From positions 1 to 5,133 of the forward strand of contig CATPCO010000232.1 in the NCBI GenBank assembly GCA_955652925.1: DNA of 5,133 nucleotides. Reading direction: 5' to 3'. Positions 1 to 5,133 of the stretch are shown here, piece after piece (position 1 is the stretch's first letter; every line of letters begins with the position of its first letter). Origin of the DNA: an uncultured Xanthobacteraceae bacterium (lineage in GTDB: Bacteria > Pseudomonadota > Alphaproteobacteria > Rhizobiales > Xanthobacteraceae). The notes beneath the pieces were generated by a model, which was given only the letters and a program-made list of their open reading frames with translations, ran no database searches and was not told the origin of the DNA. A program made the translations under genes and the position numbers.

Positions 1-190
1 ATTTGTCGAGAGCCTCAAGCAACTCCAGATGGGTGGCAAAAATACCGACACCACGGCCGATAAGCTCAATTGATGAGCGCTCATAGATATCGACTCGCCA
101 ACCGATTCGGCGAAGGAACGCCCCAACGAATAGACCGGCAATGGAGCCGCCGATGACGATGGCTCGGCGCTCGCGGGACTTCTCAGCCAT
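1..190 (-). CDS. FAD-dependent aromatic monooxygenase, N-terminal part (2,6-dihydroxypyridine 3-monooxygenase-like)
   Basis: The reverse strand from an ATG at 190 reads 63 open codons and runs off the left edge, so only the N-terminus is visible. It is a typical Rossmann FAD-binding start: a beta strand, then VIGGSIAGLF (residues 12-21, the GxGxxG-type loop as G14-G15-xxx-G19), a helix, and a second strand ending in the acidic residue of DIYERS (E37) that normally binds the FAD ribose. GRGVGIF (45-51) follows. The GGS loop plus the GRGxGI segment resemble flavin hydroxylases related to 2,6-dihydroxypyridine 3-monooxygenase, which use NAD(P)H and O2 to hydroxylate an electron-rich ring in the cytoplasm. 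The subfamily call rests on these short motifs only; class A flavin monooxygenase is much safer than any substrate. A GGGGA at 199-203 could serve as ribosome binding site, 9 nt from the ATG. It lies in the same direction as the ligase gene, 170 bp downstream of it, so it may be the next gene of the operon or have its own promoter. Confidence 0.82.
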   Translation of the reverse strand, partial: MAEKSRERRAIVIGGSIAGLFVGAFLRRIGWRVDIYERSSIELIGRGVGIFATHLELLEALDK

Positions 191-272
191 CTCCACGTAT
201 CCCCGCACTGCGCAGGCCGGGCAAGCGTAACGATTTCGTGCTCCGAGACAACGGGGTTTGCGGCGGATTACT

Positions 273-343
273 CCCCCGCACGCGGGGGCCTCGGTTTGGG
301 GTACGGCTTGCTCACATGCGATTGCCCTGCCCGCACGCGGGGG
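273..343. repeat. Pair of GC-rich palindromes (REP-like) in the gap between the ligase and the flavin hydroxylase
   Basis: Two copies of the 14-nt core CCCGCACGCGGGGG occur at 275-288 and 330-343, 55 bp apart. The first copy is the perfect inverted repeat CCCCCGC-AC-GCGGGGG at 273-288. The second has a shorter perfect stem, CCCGC (330-334) with GCGGG (337-341). Neither is followed by a T-run on either strand, so they are not classic intrinsic terminators. They may be REP-type intergenic elements, or may help stop transcription or stabilise the 3' end of the ligase mRNA. Short palindromes of this look are common between genes in Bradyrhizobium-like genomes, from general knowledge. The remainder of the 191-360 gap shows nothing else I can support. 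Confidence 0.5.
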
Positions 344-360
344 AGAGAAGGGAGGGGGAT

Positions 361-1668
361 TCAGTCGCGTTTGTCGAGAATCCGCGGCGCCTTGATGCTT
401 GCTTCGAACTCCTTTGCGAGCGTTCCAAGCAGCAGTACGACGATTTCCGGGCTGACCTCGAACGTGCCCCTGATCACGTTCAAAAGATCCCGGGTCGCGG
501 TCTGCGCATCGCATCCGCGCTTGATCTCGACGAACAGGCGCAACGCATCCTCGCATCGAACGGTCACCGCTTCGCACTTGAAATCGTTGACCACGCGCTG
601 GCGAAACAAAAGGTCCTCGAACTCCGCGTGTCCGATGTTCACGCCCTTGATCTTGAAGAACCCGCTGGTGCGATGCGCATGGCGCACGACCGGAAAGACC
701 GAGAATGGGCCATTGCCGCTCGCGCCGGTCTCGCAGGTAACGAGATCTCCTGACATCCAGCGCAGAAAGGGCGTGACATTGTTGGTGAAGAGCGGGGTGA
801 CGAGGAGGGCGCCGACCTGACCCTCTGGCACGGGCTCTTGCGTGCGAGGATCGACGACTTCGATGAAGAACAGATCGGTCCAGATACGGAAGCCGCCGAC
901 CTGCCCGTCCTCGGCTCCCATCATGCCTGCTTCCGTCATCCCGAACGAATCGCGCAGGCGGGCTCCCCACAGGAGCTCGATCTTCTCGCGCTTCGCGCTG
1001 GAAATAGGCTCTGCTGAACAGATGACGAGCTTGACGGAACCGCTGGCGAGCTCGCGTCCGTCCTCGTCGGCGAGGTTGGCGAGGTGGAGTGCGTAACTCG
1101 ACATTCCCATCCAGACGTCAGGCTTGACCTTGTCGATGAGCTCGAGCTGCAGCGAGGAGGGCGTCGTCGTGCCGGCGCCTGCCATGAGCACTGCCATGCC
1201 GCATTTCTCCGCAGCGCGCGCCATCATCTGCCCAGCTGGATGAATCCCGAGCGGAAACGAGCAATGCACCCGTTGTGGCGCGCTCACACCGGCGCAATGG
1301 AACACGCGGCAGAAACCCAGCATTGCGGCGGCGAGATCGCGATGGCTGCGCGGATAGAACAACGGCCGCCCGGTGGTTCCTCCTGAGCGCCAATATTCCG
1401 AGACGCCGTCACCGTGCGAGCCCAGCAGGCAGAAATCCCTGTAGAACTCGGCATCCGACAAGCTGCGCAGCATGTCTTTGTCGAGAATGGGAATCTTGTT
1501 CCACTCGGCCGGATCGTCGAGACGCTCGACATCGACATGGTCGAGCTTGCCTTTGAAGAAGCAAGCGCGTCGCGCCTGCGCTACGGCGTGGCGCTTGCGC
1601 GCCGATTGGATGTTGCGGATCTCCTCCCTGCTCATCGGAGGCGCAAGCGAAGGTGCGATGGAGCTCAT
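361..1668 (-). CDS. Phenylacetate-CoA ligase (PaaK)-like AMP-forming acyl/aryl-CoA ligase
   Basis: This 435-residue protein has the length and motif order of the PaaK/coenzyme F390 synthetase branch of adenylate-forming enzymes. These activate a carboxylic acid to an acyl-AMP and then usually to a CoA thioester. Visible motifs are an N-terminal linker (about 13-70, ending in IPILDKDMLRSL), the phosphate-binding loop RSGGTTGRP (94-102), the adenine-site DSFGMTEAG (240-248), a GD ribose-binding motif in WMSGDLVT (304-311), the hinge FKIKGVNIGHAEFEDLL (338-354), and a C-terminal K426 in EASIKAPRILD where PaaK carries its catalytic lysine. The classic YRTRD and Arg-Asp-rich hinge of PaaK are altered, so the substrate may differ. 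The ATG at 1668 is chosen because it forms an ATGA 4-bp overlap with the preceding Fe-S gene, suggesting translational coupling; reading further upstream only gives low-complexity Arg-rich sequence antisense-like to known domains and inside the neighbouring gene. The acid it activates is unknown; an aromatic or heteroaromatic acid fits the context. Confidence 0.88.
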   Translation of the reverse strand: MSSIAPSLAPPMSREEIRNIQSARKRHAVAQARRACFFKGKLDHVDVERLDDPAEWNKIPILDKDMLRSLSDAEFYRDFCLLGSHGDGVSEYWRSGGTTGRPLFYPRSHRDLAAAMLGFCRVFHCAGVSAPQRVHCSFPLGIHPAGQMMARAAEKCGMAVLMAGAGTTTPSSLQLELIDKVKPDVWMGMSSYALHLANLADEDGRELASGSVKLVICSAEPISSAKREKIELLWGARLRDSFGMTEAGMMGAEDGQVGGFRIWTDLFFIEVVDPRTQEPVPEGQVGALLVTPLFTNNVTPFLRWMSGDLVTCETGASGNGPFSVFPVVRHAHRTSGFFKIKGVNIGHAEFEDLLFRQRVVNDFKCEAVTVRCEDALRLFVEIKRGCDAQTATRDLLNVIRGTFEVSPEIVVLLLGTLAKEFEASIKAPRILDKRD

Positions 1669-2663
1669 GCGGATTTTTCCGGGATCAAACTCCCGATCCA
1701 GCGCTCCTGGGCGTTGTAATGCTCGGGCAAGTCGTTGCGCTCTTGCGCCCGAACCATGTCGACCAGGCGCAATTGCTTGGCTTGCGTGTCCTCCTCGATG
1801 CGTTCGAGAGCATCCGCCAGCATCTGGTAGTCGTCGCCAACTGGGCACACGTCAGCGCACCGGCGGCAGCCGGTGATGACGCCTGCGCCACGCAGAATGC
1901 TCTGCCACAGATTGAACATCGTCTCGCTGCGCAAGAGTTCTTTCTTCTTTTGCAAGTTCGACTCTGACAGCACCGTTTCGATGTGGCTCGTAAGCTTGGC
2001 AAATCCATAGGGCGAGCGGTACTCATCGCACGCCGGCCAATCGCGGTCCCAGTGACGCACGGCATCCGCCGGACAGGCCTTGAGACAGCGTCCGCAGGCG
2101 GGCCCGAGACAAAGGCTCTCGGTGCGACGGCGGTCCGGCTCGACATCGAGCGAAGACAGCACCGCGGTGAGGATCACGCGTGGGCCGAATTCGGGCGTGA
2201 GCAGCTGCAGATTCAGTCCGAGCGTGCCGAGACCTGCCTCCACCGCCGCGTGCGGCAGCGACAGCAACGTCGTCATGTGCTGCCTGGGGTCATCCTGGTA
2301 GCGCCACGGATCGACGTGGGTCGGCGGCACGATGATCGCCGGATAGCCCAGCTCCTCCAACCAATAGACGAGCTCGAGTGAAATTTCCTCCAGTGTCGAG
2401 ATCGCAAGCTCGTCGTTGTAGAACTTGGTGCGGTCTCCCCAGGCAATGATGCGAGCGACACCGCTGTTGAGTCGCTTGGCGAGCACGATGACGCGCCGGT
2501 AATCCAGTTCCGTGATGTCGATCGGCCGGCGCGGGTCAGCAGGATCGGGCGGATGACGATTCATCAGCTCGCCGTCCGCAATCCCAACAAGGTCAGCGCC
2601 GAGCTCCCTGGCCTTGCGTTTGACATCATCGGCACTGACAGGCTGGCGAAAGATGCCGACCAT
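1665..2663 (-). CDS. QueG/reductive-dehalogenase-like protein with two [4Fe-4S] clusters (paralogue 2)
   Basis: This is a 332-residue protein of the COG1600 (epoxyqueuosine reductase) / reductive dehalogenase-like superfamily. The N-terminal module has ARELGADLVGIAD (18-30), and the central module has VEAGLGTLGL (141-150) and LTPEFGPRVILT (155-166), the stretch shared by QueG and dehalogenases. A ferredoxin-like module holds C185-x4-C190-x2-C193-x3-C197-P, C212, and C266-x2-C269-x3-C273-P, enough for two [4Fe-4S] clusters. The second motif ends CPVGDDY rather than the CPWN usual in QueG, the ARYALGRDYH-like segment of QueG is not seen, and the C-terminal HEAT-like tail of QueG is absent, so tRNA modification is unlikely. 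There is no Tat signal or membrane helix, so it should be cytoplasmic. The role is probably electron transfer or reduction of a pathway intermediate; cobalamin binding cannot be judged. A TAGGA ribosome binding site 7 nt before the ATG overlaps the stop codon of the upstream paralogue, and the stop overlaps the ligase start. Confidence 0.85.
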   Translation of the reverse strand: MVGIFRQPVSADDVKRKARELGADLVGIADGELMNRHPPDPADPRRPIDITELDYRRVIVLAKRLNSGVARIIAWGDRTKFYNDELAISTLEEISLELVYWLEELGYPAIIVPPTHVDPWRYQDDPRQHMTTLLSLPHAAVEAGLGTLGLNLQLLTPEFGPRVILTAVLSSLDVEPDRRRTESLCLGPACGRCLKACPADAVRHWDRDWPACDEYRSPYGFAKLTSHIETVLSESNLQKKKELLRSETMFNLWQSILRGAGVITGCRRCADVCPVGDDYQMLADALERIEEDTQAKQLRLVDMVRAQERNDLPEHYNAQERWIGSLIPEKSA

Positions 2664-2670
2664 TGTGTTT

Positions 2671-2674
2671 TCCT
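2671..2674 (-). promoter_or_regulatory. Ribosome binding site overlapping a stop codon
   Basis: On the minus strand the sequence TAGGAAAACACA precedes the ATG at 2663. AGGA (2674-2671) sits 7 nt before the start and shares bases with the TAG stop (2675-2673) of the upstream Fe-S gene. This fixes the start of the second Fe-S gene and suggests coupled translation of the two paralogues. Confidence 0.75.
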
Positions 2675-3809
2675 AATCCGTGCGTTCGGGCGCTCCGGCT
2701 GCCGCCGCGCGCTCCTGTTGCAGGCGTTTGAATTGCTGGAGTTGGCGCGAAACGATTCCCTTGTAACCCTCCGCGCCGACCCAGCGAATGTTCCAGTCGT
2801 TTAACCCGTCGCCTGGCTCCCCGCGTCGTCGCGCTGCCTGCATTGCTTTGGCCAGCGCTACCTTTTCCAGCGTTTTCTCCGGGATGATCTTCTGGGATTC
2901 TGCGAGATGTGCGTAATAGTCGTCACCCACCGGACAGACCGCCAGACAGCGCGGGCAATCGCCGAACGAGCCGACAACGCGCAGCAGTCCCTGCCAGAAG
3001 CCAAAGAAGTCCCGTGACCGCGCCATGGCGATGAGATCTTGCGATGTCGCGCCCTCGGCCTCTGCGTCCAGGGCGCGACCGAGGAACTTCAGAATCTGGG
3101 CAAAGCCGAACTCCTGCGCGTGCTCGGCGCAGCCGCGCTTGTCGATGCCGAAATGCAGCACCGCGTCGCCCGGGCAGGAGTGCAGGCAGCGGCTACATGA
3201 TTCGCCGATGCATACCTGCTCGGTCATCGGCCGATCCGCCTCTAGCTTCACCTCGGTGAGCACTCCGGTAAGGTAGAGACGCGGCCCGTATTCGGGCGTG
3301 AGAATGTTGACTTCGAGGCCGAGCGTTCCGAGACCCGCTTCCACTCCGAGGTGACGTGTCGAGAGCCGGCCATAGCTTGCTCGTTTCAAACTCCACTCGG
3401 TTTCCTGCGCCGGCACCACAAACGCCGGATGCCCGGCGGCCTCCAGCTCCTCCGCGAGGCGGAAGGCCACCTTGTCCATTTTTCGCAGCACGAGCATATC
3501 CATGTATTGGACCGGAACATTCGATTTGCAGCGGAATGCGCCGGCCGGGATGTGCTGGACCAGAACGATCACGCTCTTGACGTAGGGAGAAATGCGCTCC
3601 GGCGTTTGCGGCCAAAGTGGATCCGGCGGAAACGCATTCAAGATCGCCGCGTCTGCTATTCCGACGAGATCTGCACCTAGCGCCCGGGCACGCTGCTTGA
3701 CCGTTTCGGCTGCGATCTCCACGCCGCGCTCGAATGGGCTCGGCCCTGCGCCATTACCAATGCCGCTCCAGCGCTTGCGGGCGGTCTGCGACAACGCGTT
3801 CGGCATCAT
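2673..3809 (-). CDS. QueG/reductive-dehalogenase-like protein with two [4Fe-4S] clusters (paralogue 1)
   Basis: This 378-residue protein is a clear paralogue of the next gene in the operon. It has ARALGADLVGIAD (41-53), VEAGLGTLGL (156-165), LTPEYGPRLYLT (170-181), and the same cysteine pattern: C200-x4-C205-x2-C208-x3-C212-P, C227, then C285-x2-C288-x3-C292-P ending in CPVGDDY. By direct count 21 of 30 residues are identical in the VEAGLG...VL block (156-185 here, 141-170 in the paralogue). Two [4Fe-4S] clusters are expected. It has an extra N-terminal segment of about 20 residues and a longer, charged C-terminal tail (about 305-378, rich in Lys, Arg, Gln and Ala). No signal peptide or membrane segment is visible. 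The start at 3809 is preferred because an AGG lies 7 nt upstream and a more upstream start would overlap the preceding gene with non-conserved sequence; the adjacent ATG at 3806 is equally possible. Function is probably reductive or electron-transferring; the exact reaction is unknown. Confidence 0.84.
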   Translation of the reverse strand: MMPNALSQTARKRWSGIGNGAGPSPFERGVEIAAETVKQRARALGADLVGIADAAILNAFPPDPLWPQTPERISPYVKSVIVLVQHIPAGAFRCKSNVPVQYMDMLVLRKMDKVAFRLAEELEAAGHPAFVVPAQETEWSLKRASYGRLSTRHLGVEAGLGTLGLEVNILTPEYGPRLYLTGVLTEVKLEADRPMTEQVCIGESCSRCLHSCPGDAVLHFGIDKRGCAEHAQEFGFAQILKFLGRALDAEAEGATSQDLIAMARSRDFFGFWQGLLRVVGSFGDCPRCLAVCPVGDDYYAHLAESQKIIPEKTLEKVALAKAMQAARRRGEPGDGLNDWNIRWVGAEGYKGIVSRQLQQFKRLQQERAAAAGAPERTD

Positions 3810-3839
3810 TTTGCAACCTGAAGCTTGATTTTCCTCATC

Positions 3840-3878
3840 GGCCGAGCGAGCGGCCACTGTGGCGCCTCGCTGAGGCGC
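3840..3878. other. Two tandem hairpins between the DUF3891 gene and the first Fe-S gene
   Basis: The 79-bp gap (3810-3888) contains GCGCCTC-GCT-GAGGCGC at 3862-3878, a perfect 7-bp stem with a 3-nt loop, and next to it GGCCG (3840-3844) pairing with CGGCC (3851-3855) around a 6-nt loop. In minus-strand transcripts both hairpins follow the DUF3891 stop codon and precede the Fe-S gene. No U-run follows, so this is not a standard terminator. It may act as a partial terminator or an RNA processing or stability element that gives unequal expression of the flanking genes. It is the only sizeable gap within the otherwise tight gene set. Confidence 0.45.
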
Positions 3879-3888
3879 TGTCAAAAGC

Positions 3889-4710
3889 TCAGCCCGCGAC
3901 CAGACGAAAGCTCTCCCATCGCGTCGGCGCTGCTTGCAAGATCGGCGTCCAGCTGCCGCCATCGCGCTTTTTATCCGCGCTGATCAGCCGGCCCGCAAAC
4001 GCAAACTCTGCGCCACTCGCCGCAAACGGGAAGGGCGAGAGCTCGTACACGCCCTCTGCTTGCGGTGTTACTGTGATGTCGACGTCTTGCGCAGCGTTCA
4101 CCGGCACGTGCGCGAAGACCTCCTTGCCGCGCTGTTTCGGGTGGATGCGATGGAAATAGAGCGCCAGCGTGTCGCAGAATTGCAGCTGCTTATAGTTCTG
4201 GAAAAGGTGCTTCTCCTCGATCCATGCTGATGCTTCGCTCTTTCCGCCGAGCTCGGCTTTGAGCCGCTTTTGACGCGCTATTTCGTCGGCGAGCATGCGA
4301 TCGGCCAACGGCCGGTCCTTTGCCGGGATTTTGTCGATCAACACCATCCTGGATAGGCCGTAACGCCCGTTGTAGAGACCCCAGCTGTGCATGCTCGACA
4401 TGAGCCCACAATAAGGGTGGTGACGTTCGTTGAAGTCGGGCGAACGGCGGCTAGTCACCGTGATGTACTGCGCTGGAGTTTCGACCAGGTTGTACGGCAA
4501 GCCCGTGTTCGCGTCGGTTGCGGGGTCGCGGTCGAAATCGGCCCAACCGGCATCGTGATTGCCGATGATGTAGAACATCAGCTCGTGCGGCCAAATGGAC
4601 TCGAAGCGCTCGTTGCCGAAGGCGCGAGCAAACTGCTCTGATAATGCGGTGTGCTCATACATCATCACCGCGAGACGAGGCTCGCCTTCGCCTGCCGTCT
4701 GAATGATCAT
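3889..4710 (-). CDS. DUF3891 family protein
   Basis: This 273-residue protein matches what I know of the DUF3891 family. Typical segments are IIGNHDAGW (48-56) followed by a Pro/Thr-rich stretch with DANTGLPYNL (66-75), the HPYCGLMSSMHSWGLY block (98-113), and QNYKQLQFCDTLALYFH (171-187). The family has no established function. The order H20 ... H52-D53 ... D180, with helices predicted around each, resembles the H...HD...D metal ligands of HD-domain phosphohydrolases; this is my inference, not a family fact I can cite. No signal peptide or membrane helix is visible, so it is probably cytoplasmic. The ATG at 4710 is supported by a strong AAAAAAGGAG ribosome binding site 9 nt upstream. It is the first gene of the minus-strand set, 79 bp before the first Fe-S gene, and faces away from the molybdenum hydroxylase gene. 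Its link to the rest of the cluster is only by position. Confidence 0.85.
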   Translation of the reverse strand: MIIQTAGEGEPRLAVMMYEHTALSEQFARAFGNERFESIWPHELMFYIIGNHDAGWADFDRDPATDANTGLPYNLVETPAQYITVTSRRSPDFNERHHPYCGLMSSMHSWGLYNGRYGLSRMVLIDKIPAKDRPLADRMLADEIARQKRLKAELGGKSEASAWIEEKHLFQNYKQLQFCDTLALYFHRIHPKQRGKEVFAHVPVNAAQDVDITVTPQAEGVYELSPFPFAASGAEFAFAGRLISADKKRDGGSWTPILQAAPTRWESFRLVAG

Positions 4711-4719
4711 CGTCAGGAA

Positions 4720-4724
4720 CTCCT
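4720..4724 (-). promoter_or_regulatory. Strong ribosome binding site of the DUF3891 gene
   Basis: The minus strand reads AAAAAAGGAG, then 9 nt, then ATG at 4710. The AGGAG core occupies 4724-4720 and is the best Shine-Dalgarno match in the window. It settles the start codon. Confidence 0.75.
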
Positions 4725-4740
4725 TTTTTACTGCCCCATC

Positions 4741-4752
4741 TCTGCCGGCAGA
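4741..4752. promoter_or_regulatory. 12-bp perfect palindrome, candidate operator in the divergent promoter region
   Basis: TCTGCCGGCAGA is a perfect palindrome located between the divergently transcribed DUF3891 and molybdenum hydroxylase genes, 16 bp upstream of the DUF3891 ribosome binding site. The half-site TCTGCC occurs again at 4786-4791, 45 bp away, about four helical turns. The spacing and position suit a regulator binding site that controls one or both directions. No -35/-10 pair was convincing in this 118-bp region, so promoter positions are not given. A tandem GGCGCT pair at 4759-4770 lies between the two TCTGCC sites. Confidence 0.35.
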
Positions 4753-4828
4753 TTGCGTGGCGCTGGCGCTCCCGGCATCAGATATTCTGCCAAGGCTGGA
4801 TCGCCTATAGTGCGTTGCGGTGAAATGG

Positions 4829-5133
4829 ATGCAGGAACCTCATCGTAGCATGGGAATCGGCGCGCCGCTGGCGCGGGTCGAGGACAGGCGGCTGGTCACC
4901 GGACGCGGACATTTCGTTGACGACAGGCAACTGCCCGGCATGGCGCATGCCTTCGTGGTGCGGTCGCCGCATCCCCATGCCCGCATCGTCGCGATCGACA
5001 AATCCGCTGCCGTCGCGATGCCCGGCGTGCATCTCATCCTTGCCGGCGAAGATGCTGCTGCCGATGGGCTGCGGGGGCTGCCCTGCAACGCGTATCCGCC
5101 ACAGCCGCAAGGCAGCCGCCATTACCGGCCATC
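4829..5133 (+). CDS. Xanthine dehydrogenase family protein, molybdopterin-binding (CoxL-type) large subunit, N-terminal part
   Basis: The frame stays open to the right edge of the window, giving 101 complete codons of a protein that normally has about 750-800 residues. The visible part is the conserved N-terminus of molybdenum hydroxylase large subunits: GIGAPLARVEDRRLVTGRG, then FVDD, LPGMAHAFVVRSPHPHARI, AIDKSAA and MPGVHLILAGED, leading into a GLRGLPC segment. It starts the alpha/beta hammerhead domain that precedes the molybdopterin domains. Such enzymes hydroxylate an electron-poor carbon, often in an N-heterocycle or aldehyde, using water as oxygen donor, together with FAD and [2Fe-2S] subunits that would be expected downstream. 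Start choice is uncertain: in-frame candidates are GTG 4820, ATG 4829 (GGTGA 5 nt upstream) and ATG 4850 (AGGA 13 nt upstream), with an in-frame TAG at 4808-4810. The active-site glutamate is outside the window, so substrate class cannot be judged. Confidence 0.87.
   Translation, partial: MQEPHRSMGIGAPLARVEDRRLVTGRGHFVDDRQLPGMAHAFVVRSPHPHARIVAIDKSAAVAMPGVHLILAGEDAAADGLRGLPCNAYPPQPQGSRHYRP

Noticed and set aside
273..288. Rho-independent terminator for the ligase gene
   Set aside because: The stem is strong, but the 2-nt formal loop and the absence of a T-run on either strand do not fit an intrinsic terminator; kept as a REP-like palindrome.
238..820. Open frames of 170-175 codons on the plus strand opposite the ligase gene
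   Set aside because: They are antisense to a well-supported gene, have Arg/Ser/Ala-rich composition with no domain I recognise, and are expected by-products of high GC content.
1669..1848. 60-residue N-terminal extension of the ligase gene on the minus strand
   Set aside because: It lies wholly inside the 3' end of the Fe-S gene in another frame, has Arg/Gly/Ala-rich composition without resemblance to PaaK N-termini, and the ATG at 1668 gives an ATGA overlap and the normal family length.
1665..3809. Assignment of either Fe-S protein as queG (epoxyqueuosine reductase)
   Set aside because: The QueG ARYALGRDYH-like segment, the CPWN end of the second cluster motif and the C-terminal HEAT-like region are not present, and two paralogues sit beside a CoA ligase.
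3810..3962. 51-residue N-terminal extension of the first Fe-S gene on the minus strand
   Set aside because: It would overlap the 3' end of the DUF3891 gene by 74 bp and read through the two hairpins. The conserved domain begins well after the ATG at 3809, which has an AGG at suitable distance.
4751..4811. Sigma-70 promoter elements (TTGCGT at 4753, TATTCT near 4785, TATAGT at 4806) and a sigma-54-like TTGGCA on the minus strand
   Set aside because: No pair has acceptable spacing: TTGCGT to GATATT is 22 bp, TATAGT has no matching -35, and the GG-to-GC distance of the sigma-54 candidate is 13 instead of 10.
4805..5122. Open frames on the minus strand opposite the molybdenum hydroxylase start
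   Set aside because: The plus-strand frame carries conserved family motifs; the opposite frames show none and would occupy the promoter region of a real gene.
1..5133. CRISPR arrays, tRNA or rRNA genes, insertion sequences
   Set aside because: No regularly spaced repeats, cloverleaf-like segment, rRNA-like stretch, transposase frame or terminal inverted repeats were seen.

Overview
This is a GC-rich, densely packed bacterial window. Codon use is strongly G/C-biased at third positions, gaps between genes are short, and the intergenic palindromes are of the CCCGC-AC-GCGGG type. Together with the gene families these suggest a proteobacterium, most likely an alphaproteobacterium of the Bradyrhizobium/Rhodopseudomonas kind. 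That placement is an inference; no RNA gene or other taxonomic marker is present.

Layout: five genes lie on the minus strand and one on the plus strand. Reading the minus strand in its own direction (right to left), the order is a DUF3891-family protein (4710-3889), a QueG/reductive-dehalogenase-like two-[4Fe-4S] protein (3809-2673), a second paralogous Fe-S protein (2663-1665), a PaaK-like AMP-forming acyl/aryl-CoA ligase (1668-361), then a 170-bp gap holding two short GC palindromes, and the first 63 codons of an FAD-dependent aromatic hydroxylase (190-1, cut by the window edge). The middle genes are tightly linked: a 9-bp gap between the two Fe-S genes with the ribosome binding site overlapping the stop codon, and a 4-bp ATGA overlap between the second Fe-S gene and the ligase. 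Diverging from this probable operon on the plus strand is the start of a molybdenum hydroxylase large subunit (xanthine dehydrogenase/CoxL family, 4829 to beyond 5133). The divergent intergenic region carries a perfect 12-bp palindrome.

How the genes may work together (inference): a molybdenum hydroxylase, an FAD hydroxylase resembling 2,6-dihydroxypyridine 3-monooxygenase, an aryl-CoA ligase-type enzyme and two low-potential Fe-S proteins look like a catabolic cluster for an aromatic or N-heteroaromatic acid. One known logic that fits is ring hydroxylation by a Mo enzyme, CoA activation, then reductive dearomatisation, as described biochemically for isonicotinate breakdown through citrazinate and citrazyl-CoA. 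The substrate cannot be read from the sequence. The paired Fe-S paralogues of unassigned function next to a CoA ligase are the most interesting part of the window.
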